Positions 51,729 through 61,709 of a stretch of 64,000 bases of DNA are shown piece by piece. The notes below the pieces were generated by a model that saw nothing but the letters and a program-made list of their open reading frames with translations, ran no database searches and had not been told where the DNA came from. Location: contig VIRH01000089.1 of NCBI GenBank assembly GCA_008107755.1, forward strand, positions 1 to 64,000. The letters are read 5' to 3'. The position numbers and the translations under genes are program-made. Numbering within the stretch: position 1 is the first letter of the stretch; each line of letters opens with the position of its first letter. Source of the DNA: Rhodobacterales bacterium (GTDB lineage Bacteria > Pseudomonadota > Alphaproteobacteria > Rhizobiales > Stappiaceae).

Positions 51729-52679
51729 CTATTTGGCAACAAGGGTCGGCAAATGATCCCGCAAGAAGAGCACAGCATGATCGAAAAACATGCCGGGCGC
51801 CAGAGCGAGAGCGCGTAGTGAAGACGTCACGACACACAGTTTGTCAGCCTGAAGCGGAGCATCGGTGAGCGGGCGGAAGATCAGCGCGCCGGAGGAAATC
51901 TCCTCCTCGCATCCGATTAGTGTCTGAAAGCCGATAACGTCATCTTCCTTCGCCAGTGCTCGCATCAGGCGAAGCGAATTAGCCTCGACATAAGTCTTGG
52001 ATGCTCGCGGTATCCGCGAGCGGACGACGTCGATCCGGGTCCGGATAGAGAGGCCTTCCGACGGAAGGGCCACCGGAAATTTAAGACAATCCTGCAGACA
52101 CAGCGTTTTCTCGCCTGCCAGAGGATGATCGGGGCGCATGAGGGCCCCGATCACGATCTCATGCTGAAAGGCGAGCGCCAGGGCTGACGTCTCGGGTGGA
52201 TCGAAGGTGAAGCCGACATCGGCCTCAGCAGCCTCGACCTTCTTGGCAGCATCCTTTGATGAGGACACCGCCACGTTGACGTGGATGCCAGGATAGCTCT
52301 TGCGGAAGCTGCTGATCATGGCCGGAAGCAGCCGTTCGGCAACGCTTTCCACCGTCGCGATGGAAACAGTTCCGCGGCGCAGCCCCTTCAGCGCATCCAG
52401 TTCCGCCACAGTGCCTTCGAAGTCGGAATAGGTTCGCCGGATATGAGCGAGCAAAAGTTCTCCTGCCTGCGAGAGGCGCAGGCGTCTCCCTACCCTGTCG
52501 AACAGTTGCAGGCCGAGCGCTTCTTCCAGCCACAGTATCTGGCGGTTGACCGCCGAAGACGCAATGTTGAGATCCCGGGACGCCCCCCGGATGGATCCCG
52601 CCTCGGCCGCCGCCAGAAAATACCGCATGGCAGGGCTGTAGAGGTTTCGGGACAGATCCTGGGCCCGGGAGGAGCGCAT
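51729..52679 (-). CDS. LysR-family transcriptional regulator, probably of the purine operon
   Basis: 316 residues from ATG 52679 (a TTG lies two codons upstream). The winged helix is in the first about 80 residues (MRYFLAAAEAGSIRGASRDL, NIASSAVNRQILWLEEALG); the C-terminal effector-binding domain follows. LysR proteins are usually divergent from their targets, but this one is co-directional, 101 bases upstream of uraH. Control of the purine operon, with urate or a related compound as ligand, is likely from position. It starts about ten bases after the quinone oxidoreductase ends. Confidence 0.85.
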   Translation of the reverse strand: MRSSRAQDLSRNLYSPAMRYFLAAAEAGSIRGASRDLNIASSAVNRQILWLEEALGLQLFDRVGRRLRLSQAGELLLAHIRRTYSDFEGTVAELDALKGLRRGTVSIATVESVAERLLPAMISSFRKSYPGIHVNVAVSSSKDAAKKVEAAEADVGFTFDPPETSALALAFQHEIVIGALMRPDHPLAGEKTLCLQDCLKFPVALPSEGLSIRTRIDVVRSRIPRASKTYVEANSLRLMRALAKEDDVIGFQTLIGCEEEISSGALIFRPLTDAPLQADKLCVVTSSLRALALAPGMFFDHAVLFLRDHLPTLVAK

Positions 52680-52689
52680 ACGCAACGGC

Positions 52690-53667
52690 TTACGGAATGA
52701 GAACGGTGGTGCCGGTGGTCTTGCGACCTTCCAGATCCGTGTGCGCCTGCACAGCCTCGGCCAGCCGGTATTCCTGATTGACCTGGATCTTGACTATCCC
52801 CTTCTGCACCATCTCGAACAGTTCGCCAGCGCAGGACTCGAGGGCTTCGCGGGTCGCGATATAGTTGAAAAGGGTCGGCCGCGTCGCGAAAAGCGAGCCT
52901 TTCTGCGACAGAAGAGCAAGATTGAAATCCGTGATTGGGCCAGACGATTGCCCGAAGCTTACCCACAGACCGCGCGGCTTGAGGCAATCGAGCGAACCTG
53001 GACAGGTATCCCTGCCGACCGAATCATAAACTACGTCGCAGCCGGCGCCTTCGGTGATGTCCTTGACGCGCTCCACGAAGTTCTCGGTTCGGTAGTTGAT
53101 CATGTGCTCGAAGCCATGCGCCTTGGCGAGTTCGATCTTTTCTTCCGAGCCCGCCGTTCCAATGACGGTTGCGCCAAGGTGAGACGCCCATTGGCCGGCA
53201 ATCAGTCCAACGCCGCCGGCTGCGGCGTGGAACAGCAGAGTTGTTTCCGGCCCGACCTTGAAGGTCTGGCGGAGAAGATATTGCGCTGTCATGCCCTTGA
53301 GCATCATTGCGGCGGCGGTCTTGTCGTCAACGCCGTCCGGTATGATGACGAGCCGATCGGCCGGAACAATCCGCTCCTGTGCGTAGGCACCAAGTGGGCC
53401 GGCATAGGCGACGCGGTCACCGGGCTTGAGATGGTCAACACCCTCCCCGACTGTCAGGACGACTCCGGCTCCTTCATTGCCGGGGCTGAACGGCATACCG
53501 TTGGGCGCGGGATAGAGACCGGACCGGAAATAGGTGTCGATGAAGTTCAGCCCGATGGCAGTCTGGCGGATGCGCACCTCGCCAGCCCCGGGTTCTCCAA
53601 CCTCGACATGCTCCCAGCGCATGACATCCGGACCGCCGGTTTCGTGGACACAAATTGCCTGAACCAT
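52690..53667 (-). CDS. NADPH:quinone oxidoreductase family protein (zinc-independent MDR)
   Basis: 325 residues. The order is MVQAICVHETGGPDVMRWEH, GNEGAGVVLTVGEGVDHLKP, then the Rossmann motif LLFHAAAGGVGLIAGQWASH and VIGTAGSEEKIELAKAHGF, typical of QorA-like enzymes. Zinc-binding cysteines of alcohol dehydrogenases are absent. It should reduce quinones or enones with NADPH. The gene is directly upstream of, and possibly co-transcribed with, the LysR gene. Confidence 0.88.
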   Translation of the reverse strand: MVQAICVHETGGPDVMRWEHVEVGEPGAGEVRIRQTAIGLNFIDTYFRSGLYPAPNGMPFSPGNEGAGVVLTVGEGVDHLKPGDRVAYAGPLGAYAQERIVPADRLVIIPDGVDDKTAAAMMLKGMTAQYLLRQTFKVGPETTLLFHAAAGGVGLIAGQWASHLGATVIGTAGSEEKIELAKAHGFEHMINYRTENFVERVKDITEGAGCDVVYDSVGRDTCPGSLDCLKPRGLWVSFGQSSGPITDFNLALLSQKGSLFATRPTLFNYIATREALESCAGELFEMVQKGIVKIQVNQEYRLAEAVQAHTDLEGRKTTGTTVLIP

Positions 53668-53863
53668 GAATTACTCCCTTGGCGCCGTCGATGCCGACAG
53701 CGCCTTTCATCGATTTCCGTTGAAAGGGAGATTAGTGATTTCAATGGCCGACGAAAAGCCACTTGCGCACCGCCGCTGTGCTTTATAACGCACGACCCCT
53801 TTCAGCATGACGGAGACCTGTGTCTCTTCGGCCGAAAACCGCTGTTGGCGAAATCGCAAAGGT

Positions 53864-54580
53864 TCAGTCGACCCTGTCGATCAATTGCTGAACCGCGGAT
53901 ACCGAGAACAGGTAGATCGAGGCGAACGAGAAGACCGTGGCGGAGATCCCGTCGAGCGTCATGCCCTCCAGAATAGCCAGCCCGGCAAGTCCCATCCACA
54001 GAAGCGTGATCGGCAGCGTCAAGATGCGCCAGCGGCGCACGCGAACCGGATGGACGAATCGGATCGGTGCGAATGTCAGTGCGCAGCACAGGAGCACGGC
54101 TGCGATGGTGAAGGTCTGCGAAGGCGACAGCACCATGAGGCCGAACACCACCATGTTCCACCCGGCCGGAAAGCCCTTGAAAGACCCGTCCGGTGTCTTC
54201 ATGCCGTTGTCGGCAAAATACAGCGCCCCTGTGAAGACGACGAGCCCGCCGCAAATCCAGTTCCAGGGCTGGGAAAGCATCAGGCTCCAGGACAGCGCAA
54301 AGGCGGGAAGAAAGACATATGTTGCGTAGTCGATGACGAAATCGAGCGAAGCGCCCGACCAGCGCGGCAGCCTTTCGGCGATATTGAACTTGCGCGCCAG
54401 CGGACCGTCGATACCATCGACGAAAAAGGCAAGGCCAAGCCAGGCGAACATCTCCGCCCATTTTCCCTGAGCTCCGGACAGAAGCGCCATCAAGGCGATC
54501 GGTGCGCCGGAGGCCGTCAGAATATGGATCAGAAACAGGGCAGGTTCCGGCGCTTCTTTGCCTGGCGTAATGTCCGTCAC
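53864..54580 (-). CDS. pcs: Phosphatidylcholine synthase
   Basis: 238 residues with about eight membrane helices. The CDP-alcohol phosphotransferase motif is DGIDGPLARKFNIAERLPRW, then SGASLDFVIDYATY (D-x2-DG-x2-AR...G...D...D). The flanking PRWSGASLDFVIDYATYVFLP and FKGFPAGWNM are typical of Pcs, which condenses CDP-diacylglycerol and choline to phosphatidylcholine in the inner membrane (EC 2.7.8.24). This pathway is largely restricted to alphaproteobacteria and a few others, so it supports the taxonomic assignment. Isolated gene. Confidence 0.88.
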   Translation of the reverse strand: MTDITPGKEAPEPALFLIHILTASGAPIALMALLSGAQGKWAEMFAWLGLAFFVDGIDGPLARKFNIAERLPRWSGASLDFVIDYATYVFLPAFALSWSLMLSQPWNWICGGLVVFTGALYFADNGMKTPDGSFKGFPAGWNMVVFGLMVLSPSQTFTIAAVLLCCALTFAPIRFVHPVRVRRWRILTLPITLLWMGLAGLAILEGMTLDGISATVFSFASIYLFSVSAVQQLIDRVD

Positions 54581-54968
54581 ACGTGGATCCTCACACTATC
54601 GATCAATGCATTTGCAACAACTGCGCGGCATCAGCTTTTCGGCACTCACTCCGGGCGCCGCATGGTCGTAGCGCTTGGTGTGGCTCGGACATCTGTCCTC
54701 ACCGCCTTTCAACGCGCGCTGCGTTGTTTCTTTATTACGATAGTATGACACTGTGAACCTAAAAAACAGTCCTTCAGACCACACTGTGTGGACCCATTAA
54801 TGGAAAGTAACCAGCGAAGGTGACTGTCGGCAACTTTGACGCGCTGCTCCTGCAGTAGCCCTCCATTGCCAGAAACACGGCCAGTCGCGCAAGTGGGAAC
54901 GACGTTTAACTGCTGTAGCCGGCCCGATCAGATCCTTCCCTGCCATCGTTTGGTGAGACAAAAGAAGC
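54581..54968. other. Intergenic, 388 bases, nothing recognised
   Basis: Lies between the pcs start and the stop of the DUF2182 gene, both on the minus strand. It must contain the pcs promoter. No RNA gene, repeat or convincing ORF is visible. Confidence 0.5.
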
Positions 54969-55904
54969 TCAAGCCGGACCTGCAGACGCATAGATCAGAT
55001 AAGCCAGCGAGGCCGACCAGACAATCAGGGCTGCTCCGATGACGATTGGCAGAAACCTGGTCGGTGCGGTTTTTTCCACTGCCATCAAGGCGCCCAGCAA
55101 GACGATCCAGAGAACATTCATGAGACCGACTGCGAACATGACGGTCATGCCCGCCCAGCAACACCCAAGACACGCCCAGCCCTGAATGATCCCTTCCTTC
55201 AGGCCGCTGCCCGCTGTCGAACGTTCTTGCGGGAAATGCCAGCGAGGATGCCAGCATCGGTCCAGGCATGCGCGCTTGGCCGGGGTAAACTGATAAAGTC
55301 CTGCGGCAAACAGAACTGAAGTGGTCAGCGCGAGGCTCGCAGGTGCCATCATTTCATTCAATGCCCCGGCTTTGGACAGCAGCACCTGAACCACCGTCGC
55401 TGCCAGAGCGTAGCCAAGCCAGACCGTGAGGTATCCCAAGAGTGCCATAAGTGTCGGGAGGACGGCGGTTTCATCGGGGTCCGTCCGCCGCGCTGACGCG
55501 TTCGCGGAGTAAGCCCGCAGCATGGGCACGGCGCCCGGAAGCATCATGGCCAGCGCCATCATCGCCCACATCACGAAGATCCGGGCGGTATCGACAAGCG
55601 TCGGTTCCGTTCCCGGCATGCCGAACGTCGTTGTCCCGGACGGCAGGCAGATGACGGCGAGCGCTGCACGCGCTTCCGCCGGAAGACCCTTGAAGATATT
55701 GAACTGGTTCAGAAACCCCATGCCTGGCCCCGCCTCGCTCATATCCATCACCGGGACCATGTCGGCGACCATCGCGATGAGATAGGCCCAGCCGGCGGCG
55801 CAAAGAATGGCAACGGTGGCCAGCACGAACGGCCACCCTTGTATGCTTTGCGGGGTGCTTTCCGATCGGACGTTTTCCCGAAGAGACGTTTCCAAATTTC
55901 TCAT
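54969..55904 (-). CDS. DUF2182 family predicted metal-binding membrane protein
   Basis: 311 residues with about seven hydrophobic helices (e.g. WPFVLATVAILCAAGWAYLI, RIFVMWAMMALAMMLPGAVP, ALTTSVLFAAGLYQFTPAKR). The signature is CLGCCWAGMTVMFAVGLMNV, and the cytoplasmic loop has CLDRCWHPRWHFPQ, with Cys/His that may bind metal. The family is often linked to copper or heavy-metal handling, but its biochemical role is not established. Divergent from the UbiH-like gene across 247 bases. Confidence 0.82.
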   Translation of the reverse strand: MRNLETSLRENVRSESTPQSIQGWPFVLATVAILCAAGWAYLIAMVADMVPVMDMSEAGPGMGFLNQFNIFKGLPAEARAALAVICLPSGTTTFGMPGTEPTLVDTARIFVMWAMMALAMMLPGAVPMLRAYSANASARRTDPDETAVLPTLMALLGYLTVWLGYALAATVVQVLLSKAGALNEMMAPASLALTTSVLFAAGLYQFTPAKRACLDRCWHPRWHFPQERSTAGSGLKEGIIQGWACLGCCWAGMTVMFAVGLMNVLWIVLLGALMAVEKTAPTRFLPIVIGAALIVWSASLAYLIYASAGPA

Positions 55905-56151
55905 GGCAGCATGCAGGTTCTATCTGACGACGTTTTCTCATTCGGCTATAGAATGAAGACGTCGCGGTGACATTGATCTTCGTCATCCCCGCATGTCACT
56001 TCATTCTTCTGATCACAAAACAGCAATCCGAACCTTTAAAGAGAATACCATCGAATTTCGTCCATCGTCTTGCCTGCGCGATTTCGTCCCGTTGAAATCC
56101 GCAGCCCGAAGCGCAATGTCATGACAGAATGATTCCAAGCGGACCGAACCA

Positions 56152-57354
56152 ATGCCGAAGAACAAGACGCCTGATAGTTTTGATGTCGCCGTAGTGGGCG
56201 GTGGGCCAGCCGGACGCATAGCCGCGCTGACGTGTGCCCATGCGGGATACGCGACAGTGCTGCTCGCGCCGCCTGCGCCGAAAGCTGATGGCAGAACGAC
56301 GGCGCTTTGGGAAAAGTCGATCGAACTGCTCCAGTCGCTTGGGGTCTGGGACAAGCTTGAAGATCGGTCGGCCCCCTTGCGCAAGATGCGGATGGTCGAT
56401 GATACCGACCGCTTGATCCGCGCGCCGGAAGTCATTTTCGACTGCTCGGAAATCGGGTTGGATTGCTTTGGATTCAACATCATAAATGATGATCTCAACT
56501 CAGCGCTTGAAGAGCGTTGTGCCGAGATCGACACGTTGACGGTCGTTCCTTCGAGCCTTGCGCGGGCGGAATTTTCTGACCGGGAGGCACGTCTTGAGAC
56601 CGAGACGGGCGACAGGTTCTCCGCCCGTCTCGTGATCGCGGCGGATGGACGCAATTCTCTCGTACGTGATCTGGCGGGGATCGAGGTCAAGCGCTGGCAG
56701 TACCCGCAGGTCGCTGTTGTTCTCAATCTCGAGCACAGCTTGCCGCACCGTGATATCTCGACAGAGTTTCATTCTCCGACAGGTCCTTTCACGCTCGTCC
56801 CCCTCCCCGGACGTCGAGCCTCACTCGTGTGCGTTGAGACGGAACAGGGGGCAAGCCGGCTGGTGTCCATGACGGATGAGGATCTGGCGGTTGAACTCGA
56901 ACGCCGTGCCCATTCGGTGCTCGGAAAGTTCAAGGTCATTTCGAAGCCGCAGAAGTTCCCGTTGAGCGGAATGACGGCGAAGCGACTGGTGGGCGAAAGA
57001 GTTGCCCTTATTGCCGAGACTGCGCATGTCTTCCCGCCGATCGGGGCCCAGGGCCTCAATCTGTCCATGCGCGACATCTCGGATCTTGCGGCTGTTCTGG
57101 CGTCTGCCAAGGTGCGTCAACAGGATATCGGCTCTCAACCGGTTCTTCAGCACTATGAAAACAAGCGGAAGTCGGATGTTCGGGAGCGCACGAATGCAGT
57201 CGACGTGCTGAACCGTTCGCTCCTGACCGATTTTTTGCCGGTTCAATTTGCCCGCAGCACGGGAATGTATCTGGCCGGCCGCTTCGGGCCTTTCCGCCGT
57301 TTCCTCATGCGCGAGGGCCTTGCCCCGAAGACGGGAATACGGTTTCCCCGATAA
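56152..57354 (+). CDS. UbiH/COQ6-type FAD-dependent monooxygenase
   Basis: 400 residues. The N-terminal FAD motif is DVAVVGGGPAGRIAALTCAH; the second FAD segment is LIAETAHVFPPIGAQGLNLS, the family fingerprint in which GD is replaced by AE (VALIAETAHV). This group hydroxylates the ring of ubiquinone intermediates (UbiH, UbiF, UbiL) or related aromatics. The sequence does not say which position it hydroxylates. The AETAH variant of the usual GDAAH is noteworthy and common in alphaproteobacterial UbiH. Divergent from DUF2182. Confidence 0.85.
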   Translation: MPKNKTPDSFDVAVVGGGPAGRIAALTCAHAGYATVLLAPPAPKADGRTTALWEKSIELLQSLGVWDKLEDRSAPLRKMRMVDDTDRLIRAPEVIFDCSEIGLDCFGFNIINDDLNSALEERCAEIDTLTVVPSSLARAEFSDREARLETETGDRFSARLVIAADGRNSLVRDLAGIEVKRWQYPQVAVVLNLEHSLPHRDISTEFHSPTGPFTLVPLPGRRASLVCVETEQGASRLVSMTDEDLAVELERRAHSVLGKFKVISKPQKFPLSGMTAKRLVGERVALIAETAHVFPPIGAQGLNLSMRDISDLAAVLASAKVRQQDIGSQPVLQHYENKRKSDVRERTNAVDVLNRSLLTDFLPVQFARSTGMYLAGRFGPFRRFLMREGLAPKTGIRFPR

Positions 57355-57364
57355 GACATTGGCC

Positions 57365-57814
57365 TCAGCGGGCTGCGCGCTTTCGTTTGCTTGAGTGGTA
57401 GGTCAGCGCCATTGAGATCATCTGCCGAAGCTCCGCTTCCGGCAGAGGCGCATCGCATCGTAAATGAACGCTTCGGTTCCCTCCGAATGTCATTTCAGGA
57501 AAGATCGCTCTCCATTCGGACACGAGTGACGACTGGCAACTGACGAATAGAGCGATGTCTCCGGCAGGCGATGTGTCTCGATCGATGCGGATCGTCGTGC
57601 CTGTGCCTCGGCGAACAGGGACGTAACTTGGTTGCCCCCACCTCAGGGTTTCCTCGATTTCTCCGGCGGCTTTCGTTTCCCTGGCGGTCTGCAGAACAAG
57701 GTTGCGCAGGCGCAGCAGTGCCTCCTTGGTGCGATCAGGGTACCCATCCAGAACTTTGAGTATGTCGGGATCTGGTGCCACTCGGTCCTCCATTCTGACA
57801 GACGACAACACCAA
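57365..57814 (-). CDS. DUF1801 family protein
   Basis: 149 residues. The conserved pattern includes ALLRLRNLVLQTARETKAAG, EIEETLRWGQPSYVP and the C-terminal MISMALTYHSSKRKRAA; DUF1801 proteins share the YdhG-like fold. Function is unknown. It is convergent with the UbiH-like gene, ten bases away, and ends a minus-strand pair with the AEC transporter, which ends 34 bases upstream of its start. Confidence 0.75.
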   Translation of the reverse strand: MVLSSVRMEDRVAPDPDILKVLDGYPDRTKEALLRLRNLVLQTARETKAAGEIEETLRWGQPSYVPVRRGTGTTIRIDRDTSPAGDIALFVSCQSSLVSEWRAIFPEMTFGGNRSVHLRCDAPLPEAELRQMISMALTYHSSKRKRAAR

Positions 57815-57848
57815 CTCTACAGTCGGCAGACAGCCGGGAAAACCTGTC

Positions 57849-58811
57849 TCAGCCCTGAACGAGACTGAAGAGCGCGCCGCTCGTAAGGGCCCAGATAAAG
57901 GCTGTTACCGTGACGATCGAGACGGCTGTTCCGATGAGTACGAAGCTCGACGCTCGCTGCACATAGACGCCGTATTGCTGCGCAATGACGAAGACGTTGG
58001 TTGCCGGCGGCAGACAGGACATCAGCACCGCTGTTGCGACCCAGTTCGGATCGAAGCCCCCGAGCCAGATGAGAAGCAGGAAAATCAGGATTGGATGCAG
58101 GACCAGCTTTACCGCCAGAACGATGGGAAGCTCCACCGGAATCCGGCCCATCGGTCTCAGGGCGATATTGACGCCCATCGCAAAAAGCGCGCATGGCGCG
58201 GCGGCGGAACTGAGATAGCGCAGAAGCGTGTCGATGGCCTGAGGCGGGCGAAATTCGATTGCTGCTGCGAAAACGCCTGCGATTGTCGCGAGGATAAATG
58301 GATGTGTGAAGATCTTCACAACGATCTTCTTGAGCGTTTCCGCCATGCTCTCGTTGTCGGTGCCGGCGAGAGCCATGAGCAATGGTGCGAGAATGAACAT
58401 CAGGGCGTTGTCAAAGGCCAGGATGAGCGCGGTCGGAACCGTCGCCTGTTCCCCCAGAACGGCCAATGTCAGCCCTGGGCCCATGTAGCCGACGTTTGAA
58501 TAGGCTCCGGCGATCCCGAGAATGGTTGATTCCGCTATGCTGCCTCTGGACGCGACGACGCCGATGCAGAAGGAAATCGCGAAGACGATGTAGGTCGTGA
58601 ATGTGGTCGCCGAAATGAAGGAAATATTCGCCAGTTCATGGAATGGCGTCTCCGAGAGCAGCCGGAAAAACAGCGCCGGCAAGGCAAGGTAGACGACGAA
58701 AAAGTTCATCCAACTCAGCCCGCTTTCGGGGATGTCCCGGAGTTTCCCAGCCCCGAAACCAAGAAGGATGAGGCCAAAAAACGGTAAGGCCAGAGAGACG
58801 ACTTCCTGCAT
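57849..58811 (-). CDS. AEC (auxin efflux carrier) family transporter
   Basis: 320 residues with ten hydrophobic helices, starting VVSLALPFFGLILLGFGAGK. The family segment GISxAYSNVGYMGPGL (here LGIAGAYSNVGYMGPGLTLA) and the second-half repeat with PPATNVFVIAQQYGVYVQRA are clear. AEC proteins export or import small carboxylates or indole compounds; the substrate cannot be predicted. It lies divergent from the acyltransferase gene. Confidence 0.88.
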   Translation of the reverse strand: MQEVVSLALPFFGLILLGFGAGKLRDIPESGLSWMNFFVVYLALPALFFRLLSETPFHELANISFISATTFTTYIVFAISFCIGVVASRGSIAESTILGIAGAYSNVGYMGPGLTLAVLGEQATVPTALILAFDNALMFILAPLLMALAGTDNESMAETLKKIVVKIFTHPFILATIAGVFAAAIEFRPPQAIDTLLRYLSSAAAPCALFAMGVNIALRPMGRIPVELPIVLAVKLVLHPILIFLLLIWLGGFDPNWVATAVLMSCLPPATNVFVIAQQYGVYVQRASSFVLIGTAVSIVTVTAFIWALTSGALFSLVQG

Positions 58812-59041
58812 TCTTTTACCAGAGACTTACGTGCGGCATTCGGCGGGTGCGGCCGGTGAATTCAAAGACGCTTGCATCTTGCGGGTTGCTTGGATATGGA
58901 CGCTCTGACTTATCGGTCTTCGCGACGACCCGCATTCCAATCAGGTATGGGTCCACACCGCAAGGCCCAATCAGCCCTGACTTGATCGGAAACCGATCTC
59001 TCGCCCCAAAGAGCCCGAAAACCGGAAAGCATTTGTCTCGA

Positions 59042-60010
59042 ATGTCTCGGAAAATCAGACAACGCAATGCTCCCGGATTGACGGCTTTTCAAAATCGGGT
59101 TGAAGGGCTCGCGCTGAACACCGCGATCCGTCTTTTCAGGCTGATCCCTGTCGACATGGCGTCCTATCTCATGGGTGTGTCCTGGCGAACATTCGCCCGG
59201 TTCAACGTCCGGCACAAGCGAGCCCTGAAACACCTGAAGATGGCATTTCCGGAACTTGGCGCCAGAGAACGGGAGAAGATTGTTTTCGGTATGTGGGAAA
59301 ATCTCGGCCGCGTTGCCGCGGAAACCTTCCACATCGATCGTCTGCTAAAACAAAGCTATCGCTTCGAGCCGGTCATCGACGATGAAACCAAGCACCTTCT
59401 GGACACCGACAAGGGCTGTTTGATGGTCAGCTTCCATAGCGGTAACTGGGAGCTTTGCGTGCAGCCCCCCGTTGCGTGGGGTCACGAAATAACAGGTGTC
59501 TACCAGGCGCTGCGCAACCCGAAAGCCGACAAGATGCTTCGGAAGATGCGTCAGGATCTCTACAAGGGAGGTCTCCTGTCAAAGGGGCACCAGACAGCCC
59601 GAAGGATCGTGCGCACTCTCAAGCATGGCGGCATTGTCGCCATGATGGGTGACTTGCGAGAAACCCGCGGCATCAAGGTGGAGTTCTTTGGCAAGACAGC
59701 CTATGCGAACCCTGTGCCTGCCTCTCTCTCCCGTTCGTGTGATGTCCCGATCATGCTCGGGCGCGTCGTGCGAAAGAAAGGTGTCCACTTCCGGGTGGAA
59801 GCGCACATGATAAAGGTTCCGGTGACCGAAGACCGCGATGCCGATATTGCCTGGGCGACCGCAGAGATCCACCGGATCTTTGAAGGCTGGATCCGGGAAC
59901 GCCCGGAACAGTGGATGTGGATCCACAAGAAATGGGCCCCTCCGGGAAAGACCGCGGCGATGAAACAGGCCCGCAGGGCCGCTGCCGCAAGATCGGAACC
60001 TGAAGATTGA
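59042..60010 (+). CDS. Lysophospholipid/lipid A-type acyltransferase (LpxL/HtrB family)
   Basis: 322 residues from ATG 59042 (MSRKIRQRNAPGLTAFQNRV); the frame is open to 58847 but that part lacks family similarity. The catalytic motif is SFHSGNWEL (H-x4-E region), with ITGVYQALRNPKADKMLRKM, then MMGDLRETRGIKVEFFGKTA and the closing RPEQWMWIHKKWAPPG. This layout is the LpxL/LpxM acyltransferase family, which adds secondary acyl chains to lipid A. Whether lipid A or an ornithine-type lipid is the acceptor cannot be told. Inner membrane associated. Confidence 0.85.
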   Translation: MSRKIRQRNAPGLTAFQNRVEGLALNTAIRLFRLIPVDMASYLMGVSWRTFARFNVRHKRALKHLKMAFPELGAREREKIVFGMWENLGRVAAETFHIDRLLKQSYRFEPVIDDETKHLLDTDKGCLMVSFHSGNWELCVQPPVAWGHEITGVYQALRNPKADKMLRKMRQDLYKGGLLSKGHQTARRIVRTLKHGGIVAMMGDLRETRGIKVEFFGKTAYANPVPASLSRSCDVPIMLGRVVRKKGVHFRVEAHMIKVPVTEDRDADIAWATAEIHRIFEGWIRERPEQWMWIHKKWAPPGKTAAMKQARRAAAARSEPED

Positions 60011-60130
60011 TCGCCTCACCTGGTGTCTGAAGCCGGAGTTGAACGGTGCCAGACTCATTTTCGCCTTTCGGTGGATGGTTGCAGCGCAGCATTGGCGCTA
60101 TAGCTAAGTCAACAGGTGGAGGATCCGTTG

Positions 60131-61171
60131 ATGAAAACCCCCGGCGCATTTTATAAACCGCTCGCTATCGGCGCTCCGGACCCGTTCCGGGAACGGCCGG
60201 TCTCTCTGGAGCGGATGATCCATTTCGTACCGCCGCATATCGACAAGATGCGGGCCAAGGTTCCCGATCTCATAGCCAATGTTGATGTCGTTCTGGGTAA
60301 TCTGGAAGACGCCATTCCTGCCGATGCAAAGACGGACGCCCGCAGAGGCTTTATCGAAATGGCGCGTGAGAACGATTTCGGCTCGACCGGATTATGGACC
60401 CGGGTCAATTGCCTGAACAGTCCGTGGTTTCTCGATGACCTTCTGGAAATCGTACCGGCGGTCGGTTCCAAGCTTGATGTGGTGATGTTGCCGAAGGTCG
60501 AAGGGGACTGGGACATTCATTATCTCGACCAGCTTCTGGCCCAACTCGAGGCGCGTGCTGGGTTGGCCCGGCCGATCATGATCCATGCCATCCTGGAGAC
60601 GGCCGAAGGCGTCAAGAATGTCGAGCAAATCGCTGCAGCCAGTCCGCGCATGCATGGCATGAGCCTGGGGCCGGCTGATCTGGCGGCCTCCAGGGGGATG
60701 AAGACAACACGTGTCGGCGGCGGCCATCCGGATTATGCCGTTCTGGAAGATGCATCAGGCGCCGAGGGGCGCAGGGCTTTCCAACAGGACCTGTGGCACT
60801 ATACAATAGCCAAGATGGTGGATGCCTGCCTCGCCTACGGACTGAAGCCTTTTTACGGACCGTTCGGGGATTTTTCCGACCCGGAAGCGTGCGAAAGTCA
60901 GTTCAGAAACGCGTTTCTAATGGGATGTCTCGGAGCCTGGTCGCTTCATCCAAAGCAGATAGACATTGCGAAAAAGGTGTTTTCTCCGGATCCGGACGAG
61001 GTCGCCTTTGCCCGGAAAATCCTGGAAGCGATGCCGGACGGCACCGGTGCGGTGATGATCGACGGGAAGATGCAGGACGACGCCACCTGGAAGCAGGCCA
61101 AGGTCATCGTGGACCTTGCGCGTCTGGTGTCGAGCAAGGACAAGGAGTTGGCTGCGGTCTACGGTCTTTAG
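60131..61171 (+). CDS. mcl: HpcH/HpaI aldolase family protein, probably L-malyl-CoA/beta-methylmalyl-CoA lyase
   Basis: 346 residues from ATG 60131 (GGAGG eight bases upstream), starting [20 protein letters not shown]. Key residues of the malyl-CoA lyase group are visible: LGNLEDAIP (metal-binding Glu), [11 protein letters not shown] (Arg), VVMLPKVEG (Glu) and [14 protein letters not shown] (metal-binding Asp). The length agrees with the alphaproteobacterial group that cleaves L-malyl-CoA to acetyl-CoA and glyoxylate and beta-methylmalyl-CoA to propionyl-CoA and glyoxylate in the ethylmalonyl-CoA pathway. Other CoA-ester lyases of the same fold are possible. Confidence 0.8.
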   Translation: MKTPGAFYKPLAIGAPDPFRERPVSLERMIHFVPPHIDKMRAKVPDLIANVDVVLGNLEDAIPADAKTDARRGFIEMARENDFGSTGLWTRVNCLNSPWFLDDLLEIVPAVGSKLDVVMLPKVEGDWDIHYLDQLLAQLEARAGLARPIMIHAILETAEGVKNVEQIAAASPRMHGMSLGPADLAASRGMKTTRVGGGHPDYAVLEDASGAEGRRAFQQDLWHYTIAKMVDACLAYGLKPFYGPFGDFSDPEACESQFRNAFLMGCLGAWSLHPKQIDIAKKVFSPDPDEVAFARKILEAMPDGTGAVMIDGKMQDDATWKQAKVIVDLARLVSSKDKELAAVYGL

Positions 61172-61274
61172 GAAATCGCAAGGCTCGCTTGCTAATCTTT
61201 AATACTGCAACGCTTGCAAGCGTGCCATTGTCACGATATTCCGGCATTGCCTGCAGTCAGCGGACGAAAGCAAC

Positions 61275-61598
61275 ATGCGAACGGCAAAATTCAGAATTGG
61301 TCAGGTTGTACGACATCGAATCTATCCTTTCCGGGGCGTGATTTTTGATGTGGATCCGACCTTCAGCAATACGGAAGAATGGTGGAACGCCATTCCCGAA
61401 GACGTCCGTCCGCGTCGCGATCAGCCCTTTTATCACCTCCTGGCGGAGAATGAGGAGACCGAATACGTCGCCTATGTCAGCGAGCAAAACCTCGAGCCCG
61501 ACATGACCGGCGAACCGATCCGGCATCCGCAGGTCGAGGAGATCTTTGAAGAGCAGACCGACGGTTCGTATCTTCCGCGCAGTGTCGAGATGCATTGA
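61275..61598 (+). CDS. hspQ: Heat shock protein HspQ
   Basis: 107 residues, MRTAKFRIGQVVRHRIYPFR. The HspQ/hemimethylated-DNA-binding domain pattern is FRGVIFDVDPTFSNTEEWW, then RPRRDQPFYHLLAENEE, YVAYVSEQNLEPDMTGEPI. HspQ modulates Lon protease and stress responses in Escherichia coli. Complete length for the family. It lies 103 bases after the malyl-CoA lyase gene and ends at a bidirectional terminator. Confidence 0.93.
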   Translation: MRTAKFRIGQVVRHRIYPFRGVIFDVDPTFSNTEEWWNAIPEDVRPRRDQPFYHLLAENEETEYVAYVSEQNLEPDMTGEPIRHPQVEEIFEEQTDGSYLPRSVEMH

Positions 61599-61641
61599 AG
61601 CCGCCTGACGCAAGATACGACCAAAGCTAACTTTTGAATCA

Positions 61642-61673
61642 GAAAAGCCGGAACCCGAAGGTTCCGGCTTTTC
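61642..61673. terminator. Bidirectional Rho-independent terminator between hspQ and the IalB-like gene
   Basis: A perfect 14-bp stem with a 4-base loop (CGAA): arms 61642-61655 and 61660-61673, each with AAAAGCCGGAACC or its complement. A run of A on one side and T on the other lets it stop both convergent transcripts. Confidence 0.9.
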
Positions 61674-61709
61674 CTATTTTCATCGGTTCACAGTGAACAC
61701 CCGCGAGAG

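Noticed and set aside
52741..53976. A 411-codon plus-strand frame opposite the quinone oxidoreductase
   Set aside because: The minus strand encodes a complete MDR-family protein; the plus frame has no domain.
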